From the NCBI GenBank assembly GCA_035536775.1, contig DATLNM010000014.1, positions 47,510 through 111,509 of the forward strand: a DNA stretch of 64,000 bases, given 5' to 3'. Position 1 is the stretch's first letter. Each line of letters starts with the position of its first letter. Positions 59,767 through 64,000 of this stretch are shown here, piece after piece. Under the pieces are notes generated by a model. That model ran no database searches. It was not told the origin of the DNA and worked only from the letters and a program-made list of their open reading frames with translations. The stretch is from DATLNM01 sp035536775 (GTDB lineage: Bacteria > Actinomycetota > CADDZG01 > WHSQ01). The position numbers and the translations under genes were made by a program.

Positions 59767-60654
59767 CTATCCCGTCATGCCTTCGGACGGCGAGCCGGGC
59801 GGGTCAAGACTTCCCGGGTAAGCCGAGCCCGAGCGTTGCGGGGGGTGCTGGACATGAACTCCACCGAGCGTTATCGGCGCGCCCGGCATCGTGGGCATGG
59901 CCGGCGTCGTGGGCACAGCGGGCCCCGGCGAGGGTGAGGCCGCTGGAGTCTGCGCCGCGGTCGGAAGTGGAGGAGTAGCCACTCCGCTGTACTTCTCCCA
60001 GACCAAATGAGGGATGCGCGCGTGCATCTCTTTCGCGAACCCGATCGTCATCACGAACTCAGTCGGCTTCAGCGGCTTGCTGTAAACGAGGAGACCCGTT
60101 CCGCACGTCTGGAAATTGAACCTGTGGTCGGTGGACAGGAGCCAGTGCATGAACAGTGGGTCGATCAGCTCGAACGCGAACTTCTTGTCGTCGGCCTCGA
60201 CCTGGAATGTCTTGTTGAACTGCTCGGATTCGAAAGTGAGATCGTGGAAGCTGAGGTGGTCCGCGAGCCTGGTGAGCAGGTTCTCGCGCCGGATGTGGCA
60301 GCGTGGGAACGTCGCGTTGACGTCGATGACGCCAACGGTGAAGCGGTAATAGGTCTTGCTGTTTCCTCCGTCTGAGTCCTGGTTCTCCTCGTAGTACCAG
60401 TAGTCGCCCGCGATTACGGGCACGCCTCCCCAATTGCCCCAGATGATGTTCTCGCACCCGCGGTCGTCGCCGCGCCTGAACAGCTCGAAAGGACGGCTGA
60501 CGAGGCCCAGGACGTCGTAATTGGAATACTGGAACCCGAACTTCGTGGCAGTCGCGACTATCCCGAGCTGGCGGTGCCGCTTCTGGCGGTAGTGAAGGAT
60601 CCCGCCGACGATGACGAGCGCGATGAGGAGCAAAACCAGAAGAGACCCGCCCAT
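59767..60654 (-). CDS. Membrane protein of DUF3137 type
   Basis: 295 residues. A single transmembrane helix at the N-terminus (about 3-22, LLVLLLIALVIVGGILHY), then a cytoplasmic domain of about 200 residues with a GFQYSNYDVLGL start, GDYWYYEENQ, FRFTVGVIDV-like strands (YRFTVGVI), and FELIDPLFMHWLLSTDHRF, as in the DUF3137-like proteins coupled to LemA. A Pro/Ala-rich tail (PAASPSPGPAVPTTPAMP and more) ends the chain. It lies 2 bases before the LemA gene. Confidence 0.82.
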   Translation of the reverse strand: MGGSLLVLLLIALVIVGGILHYRQKRHRQLGIVATATKFGFQYSNYDVLGLVSRPFELFRRGDDRGCENIIWGNWGGVPVIAGDYWYYEENQDSDGGNSKTYYRFTVGVIDVNATFPRCHIRRENLLTRLADHLSFHDLTFESEQFNKTFQVEADDKKFAFELIDPLFMHWLLSTDHRFNFQTCGTGLLVYSKPLKPTEFVMTIGFAKEMHARIPHLVWEKYSGVATPPLPTAAQTPAASPSPGPAVPTTPAMPTMPGAPITLGGVHVQHPPQRSGSAYPGSLDPPGSPSEGMTG

Positions 60655-60738
60655 CCGATAAGTATGCCTGGCTGGGCGTTCCCCGGCCCTGGGGGGCCGT
60701 TAGGATGCCCGCTCTGTGGAGTGGGTCCCCACGACCGC

Positions 60739-60811
60739 GGGCCAGTAGCTCAGTTGGTAGAGCGCACCCCTCGCACGGGTGAGGTCAGGAGTTCGAATCT
60801 CCTCTGGTCCA
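60739..60811 (+). tRNA. tRNA-Ala (CGC anticodon)
   Basis: 73 bases. Acceptor GGGCCAG pairs with CTGGTCC, giving the G3-U70 pair that marks tRNA-Ala; D-arm TAGCTCAGTTGGTAGAGC; anticodon stem CACCC/GGGTG with loop CTCGCAC, so the anticodon is CGC; T-arm AGGAG-TTCGAAT-CTCCT; discriminator A. CCA is not encoded. It reads GCG codons. Confidence 0.97.
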
Positions 60812-60979
60812 CTTAGCTCTTCGGCCGATGATTCCATCCGGCTAACGGAATCCGACACCCGGGGTGGAACTATCCAGAGGGATTTGGGTGATTCGAGCGT
60901 CCAGCCATCGCTTCAAACACAGCTTGATCACTAGTCCATTCTCAGTTCAATGAACTCACCCAGTGGGAAGCGGAATGTG

Positions 60980-62248
60980 ATGAAGAAGACCAGGCTCGTC
61001 TTGACAGTCGCGAGCGTTTGCTTGCAGCTCGCCTCTCCTCGCTCAGTAACTGCGGCGACGCCAACTTGCCTGGGCGAAGCCTCCACGATCGTCGGAACCG
61101 AAGGCGACGATCAACTCCTCGGCACCTCCGGAAACGATGTCATCGTCGGCCTCGGAGGCGATGACTACATCGCAGGACTCGATAGACGGGATGTCCTTTG
61201 CGGCGGCACCGGACGAGACGTGGTGATTGGGGGAAAGGGCTCCGACAACCTGCTTGGTGACGAAGGAGCAGATGCCCTCAGGGGCAGCGCAGGGATGGAC
61301 TTCTTCTACCCTCCGTCCGACGAAGGAAGAGACTCATTCGACGGAGGCCATGGGGACGACTTCCTCTTTTTCAACAAGGCCGAGGCGCGGGTCGTAGTTG
61401 ACCTCCAACAAGGTTTCTTCCGGATCGGGAAACGTGAGGAAAGGATCGCACCGGAAAGCTTCGAGACCGTTTACGGCTCCCCGAATGCCGACCGGATCCT
61501 TGGCGACGAGGAGCCCAACGTGTTGTTCGGGGGGTTCGATTCTTTTGGGGACACTATCCGCGGGCGGGGCGGCAACGACTATCTCGAGGGTTACGAGAGC
61601 GCCGACGTGATGCGAGGCGGCGACGGTGACGACGTTTTCTCTGGGCTATTCGGTGGCGATGTCGTGGACGGCGGGCTTGGTACAGACCTTGTCCGGCTGT
61701 GCGGGCACTTCTCAGGTAATGGCTCTGTTTGTGGCAACGGCCGGCCAGACCCTCGACCAGGCGCCACCATCGATCTCGTCTCCGGCACGATCACAGGCGG
61801 GGGATCGGCCACCCTCCTCAGCATCGAGAATGCTGAGGGCACCGCTTACTCGGACTCGATCATCGGATCCGATGCTTCGAACGCGCTTTACGGGGGGCCG
61901 GGCGATGACTCGATCTCGGGAGGAGCAGGCGACGACCGGCTCGTCGGCGATGTGTTTGCTCCACTACCGGCTCCGCTGAGCTCCCGACTACGAGAGGGTG
62001 ATATTTCTGGGCCTGACGGCAACGATGATCTCGACGGAGGCGAGGGAACTGACTCTCTGGACGGAGGCGGCGGCGATGACAACTGCGTCAACGGCGAGCA
62101 GGTTGCAGATTGTGAGACTCAGCCCGCCCCCAGTCCCTCCATGGATGGGACCGATTGGAACGTTCTTCTATGGCCGTTTCTCCTGGTCAAAGCCCTGAAG
62201 GACTTGCGAAAGTCGTGGTTCGAGAGCCGTCCACTTAGAACCACTTGA
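60980..62248 (+). CDS. Secreted RTX-type calcium-binding repeat protein, second copy
   Basis: 422 residues from ATG 60980 with GGGAAGCGG upstream. The signal peptide (about 3-25) ends at SVTAA. RTX nonapeptides occur at about 40-105 (GTSGNDVIV, GLGGDDYIA, GGKGSDNLL) and about 190-390 (GRGGNDYLE, GGDGDDVFS, GGPGDDSIS, GGGGDDNC). It shares its layout with 29877, down to the ending D(N/S)CxNGExVxxCE, but then continues with about 45 residues including NVLLWPFLLVKALK, a possible C-terminal membrane anchor. Ca2+-binding beta-roll; role unknown. Confidence 0.86.
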   Translation: MKKTRLVLTVASVCLQLASPRSVTAATPTCLGEASTIVGTEGDDQLLGTSGNDVIVGLGGDDYIAGLDRRDVLCGGTGRDVVIGGKGSDNLLGDEGADALRGSAGMDFFYPPSDEGRDSFDGGHGDDFLFFNKAEARVVVDLQQGFFRIGKREERIAPESFETVYGSPNADRILGDEEPNVLFGGFDSFGDTIRGRGGNDYLEGYESADVMRGGDGDDVFSGLFGGDVVDGGLGTDLVRLCGHFSGNGSVCGNGRPDPRPGATIDLVSGTITGGGSATLLSIENAEGTAYSDSIIGSDASNALYGGPGDDSISGGAGDDRLVGDVFAPLPAPLSSRLREGDISGPDGNDDLDGGEGTDSLDGGGGDDNCVNGEQVADCETQPAPSPSMDGTDWNVLLWPFLLVKALKDLRKSWFESRPLRTT

Positions 62249-62320
62249 CCTTTCGCGAAGATCCAGGCCGCGGGTGAGGATGGCTCCCGAAGATCGACAC
62301 GATTCTGAAAGGAGCCTGGG

Positions 62321-62704
62321 ATGGGCGAAACCAACAACAAGGCTACGGTCCAGAAGATCCTTCAGGCGGCGATGACGAAAGATTGGGATGAGTGGGCCAA
62401 GCACTTCCACGAGGATCTCGTCATCGATTGGCCTCAGTCGGGCGAGCGGGTTGAGGGCCGTGACACCGCGACGGAACTCCACAGCAACGTTCCCGATGAC
62501 GGCGCTTCGGGCGAGTTGCTCAGCGTACGGGGCGAAGGGGACCTCGTTGTATCTGAGGTAAAGCTGCGCTACGGGGACGGAAGCACTTGGTTCTGGGCAA
62601 ACATCTACGAGTTCCTCGACGGCAAGGTCGCCCGCGTGACCGGGTACTTCGCCGAATCGACCGAGCCGCCCGACTGGCGAGCGCAATGGGTTACGAAGGT
62701 GTAG
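62321..62704 (+). CDS. SnoaL-like nuclear-transport-factor-2 fold protein
   Basis: 127 residues from ATG 62321, with AAAGGAG 7-8 bases upstream. The NTF2-like pattern is present: an opening helix (VQKILQAAMTKDWDEWAKHF), HEDLVIDWPQSGERVEGRDT, and a final ANIYEFLDGKVARVTGYFAE strand run, as in SnoaL-like polyketide cyclase and ester-cyclase families. Many act on small molecules or bind them; no active-site residues can be fixed by eye. Cytosolic. Confidence 0.88.
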   Translation: MGETNNKATVQKILQAAMTKDWDEWAKHFHEDLVIDWPQSGERVEGRDTATELHSNVPDDGASGELLSVRGEGDLVVSEVKLRYGDGSTWFWANIYEFLDGKVARVTGYFAESTEPPDWRAQWVTKV

Positions 62705-62762
62705 CCGCCCATCGCTATCAAGGAACCGAAGCGTAACGGCCCGTCATTTAGGGTCCGGACCT

Positions 62763-64000
62763 ATGCCGCCGGAGACCCGCTATGCAAGGAGTGGCGACGC
62801 TCATATCGCCTATCAGGTGGTGGGCGATGGATCCATCGATCTCATTCAGATATCCGGGTGGGTTTCACACATCGAGCTGCTGTGGGACAACCCGCTCGTC
62901 GAACGCTTCTGGAGGCGCCTCTCCTCCTTCTCCCGCCTGATCCTCATGGATCGGCGCGGTACCGGAGCGTCGGACCGCGTGGCACTCGCCGACCTGCCAT
63001 CACTCGAAGCGCGCATGGAGGATCTGAAAGCTGTGCTGGACGCTGCAGGGTCGCGGCGCGCAGTCCTCTTCGCCGTCTCGGAGGGTGGGCCGATGGCGAT
63101 CCTGTTCGCGGCGACCTACCCCGAACGGACCCGAGCACTCGTCCTGTTCGGTAGCTTCGCTGCCCTGTCGCCGGATGAGTCTCTGATCGCGGCCAACGGG
63201 GGTACACAGGAGATATTCGAGGCGAGGCTCGAGGAGCGATGGGCGGAGGGGTTCCCCGGCATCGACACCTGGGCGCCGAGTCTTGCGGACGTCCCCAACG
63301 CAGACCGAGCGCTCGCGAGGTTCAATCGAACCTCCGTCAGCCCGAGCGCTGCCAGGGCGCTTTTTCGGATGGTTCTCGATACGGATGTGAGCGATGTCTT
63401 GCCGGTCCTTCGCGTACCGACGCTAGTCCTCGTGCGGCGCGGCGATAGGGCTGTCCACGCGGCCCATAGCGCACGTCTAGCTGCCGCGATACCGGACGCA
63501 CGCCTGGTCGAGCTCCAGGGCGAGGATCACTTGGAATGGGCGGGAGACCAAGATGGATTGATCGACGAGATTCAGGAATTCGTCACCGGCGCGCGTAGTT
63601 TCGTCGATCCGGACCGCGCGCTTGCGACGGTGTTGTTCACGGACATCGTCGGCTCGACCGACCACCTCGCTCGAGTAGGCGACAAGGCTTGGCGAACGAT
63701 CCTCGACGGCCACGAGCGCGCGTCGAGGATCTACATCGAACGCCACGAGGGGCGCCTCATAGAGTCCACCGGCGACGGCGTCCTTGCCACCTTTCAGGGT
63801 CCCGCTCACGCGATCCGCTGTGCAACGGACATCAGCGCCGAAGTGAAGGACCTGGGCATCGAGATCCGAGCCGGCATCCATACTGGCGAGATCGAACTAC
63901 GCGGGTCGAACATCGGTGGCCTTGCCGTTCACCTCACAGCGCGAGTGATGAGCCTCGCCGGAGCGGGGGAGATCGCCGTCTCGCGGACGGTCACCGACCT
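62763..64000 (+). CDS. Alpha/beta hydrolase-adenylate cyclase fusion, 3' end cut by window
   Basis: At least 412 residues from ATG 62763, continuing past the window edge. The N-terminal half is an alpha/beta hydrolase (HIAYQVVGDG, ISGWVSHIELLWD, LMDRRGTGASD, AVSEGGPMA with a Ser nucleophile position, and GEDHLEWAGD for His). From about 280 a class III cyclase domain begins: ATVLFTDIVGSTDHLARVGD with the metal aspartate, HEGRLIESTGDGVLATF, and GIHTGEIELRG. This arrangement is frequent in actinobacteria and makes cAMP. The hydrolase part probably serves as a sensor. Confidence 0.93.
   Translation, partial: MPPETRYARSGDAHIAYQVVGDGSIDLIQISGWVSHIELLWDNPLVERFWRRLSSFSRLILMDRRGTGASDRVALADLPSLEARMEDLKAVLDAAGSRRAVLFAVSEGGPMAILFAATYPERTRALVLFGSFAALSPDESLIAANGGTQEIFEARLEERWAEGFPGIDTWAPSLADVPNADRALARFNRTSVSPSAARALFRMVLDTDVSDVLPVLRVPTLVLVRRGDRAVHAAHSARLAAAIPDARLVELQGEDHLEWAGDQDGLIDEIQEFVTGARSFVDPDRALATVLFTDIVGSTDHLARVGDKAWRTILDGHERASRIYIERHEGRLIESTGDGVLATFQGPAHAIRCATDISAEVKDLGIEIRAGIHTGEIELRGSNIGGLAVHLTARVMSLAGAGEIAVSRTVTD

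Noticed and set aside
1..64000. CRISPR arrays, insertion sequences, rRNA genes and riboswitches
   Set aside because: No regularly spaced repeats, transposase motifs, rRNA sequences or known riboswitch cores were seen on either strand.

Overview
The window looks like chromosomal DNA of a high-GC actinobacterium, probably from a poorly sampled soil or groundwater lineage of Actinomycetota. This is inferred from GC-rich coding sequence, frequent GTG and TTG starts, many 4-base ATGA/GTGA gene overlaps, and a gene set (translin-like protein, TldD/TldE, UppP, GalU, FmdB-type zinc ribbon, LemA, hydrolase-cyclase fusions) typical of that phylum. I cannot place it to genus.

Region 1 (about 1-31 kb) is accessory in character and starts beside a tRNA-Arg(CCU) gene. 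It holds seven ECF-type sigma factor genes (527, 3986, 7870, 9806, 21803, 22434, 24932) and one small LuxR-type HTH gene. Six sigma genes overlap the start of a single-pass membrane protein with a short basic cytoplasmic tail and a large outside part. The seventh carries its own transmembrane segment and outside domain in one chain. Between these units lie about a dozen secreted proteins and lipoproteins, some of which share domains with the membrane partners. The layout suggests an expanded envelope-signalling system in which outside modules are shuffled between sigma-linked sensors and free lipoproteins. Two promoter-like elements of identical architecture precede two of the secretory transcription units, and a 49-bp tandem duplication precedes the HTH gene. 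Broken genes (6581-6864, 9432-9755) and a tandem gene duplication (14072-15520) show active turnover.

Region 2 (about 29.9-43 kb) holds an RTX-repeat protein, a PAS-PAS histidine kinase, a four-gene secretory operon on the minus strand ending in a large alpha/beta hydrolase and an LVIVD-repeat protein, a two-gene unit with a metzincin-like protease, a CoA-disulfide-reductase-like flavoprotein followed by an intact inositol monophosphatase and an O-methyltransferase, and a secreted NTR-like/propeller protein.

Region 3 (about 43.4-60.7 kb) is housekeeping in character: ABC exporter plus SDR, tldD-pmbA, uppP, FmdB-type protein, GGDEF diguanylate cyclase with galU and moaC, DUF4177 and DUF192 genes, a pepA-small gene-flavin reductase operon, translin-like protein, LemA, and tRNA-Ala(CGC). 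The right end carries a second RTX protein, a SnoaL-like protein and an alpha/beta hydrolase-adenylate cyclase that runs off the window.

I saw no rRNA, CRISPR array, transposase or integrase. All homology calls come from reading the protein sequences by eye; no database search was run.
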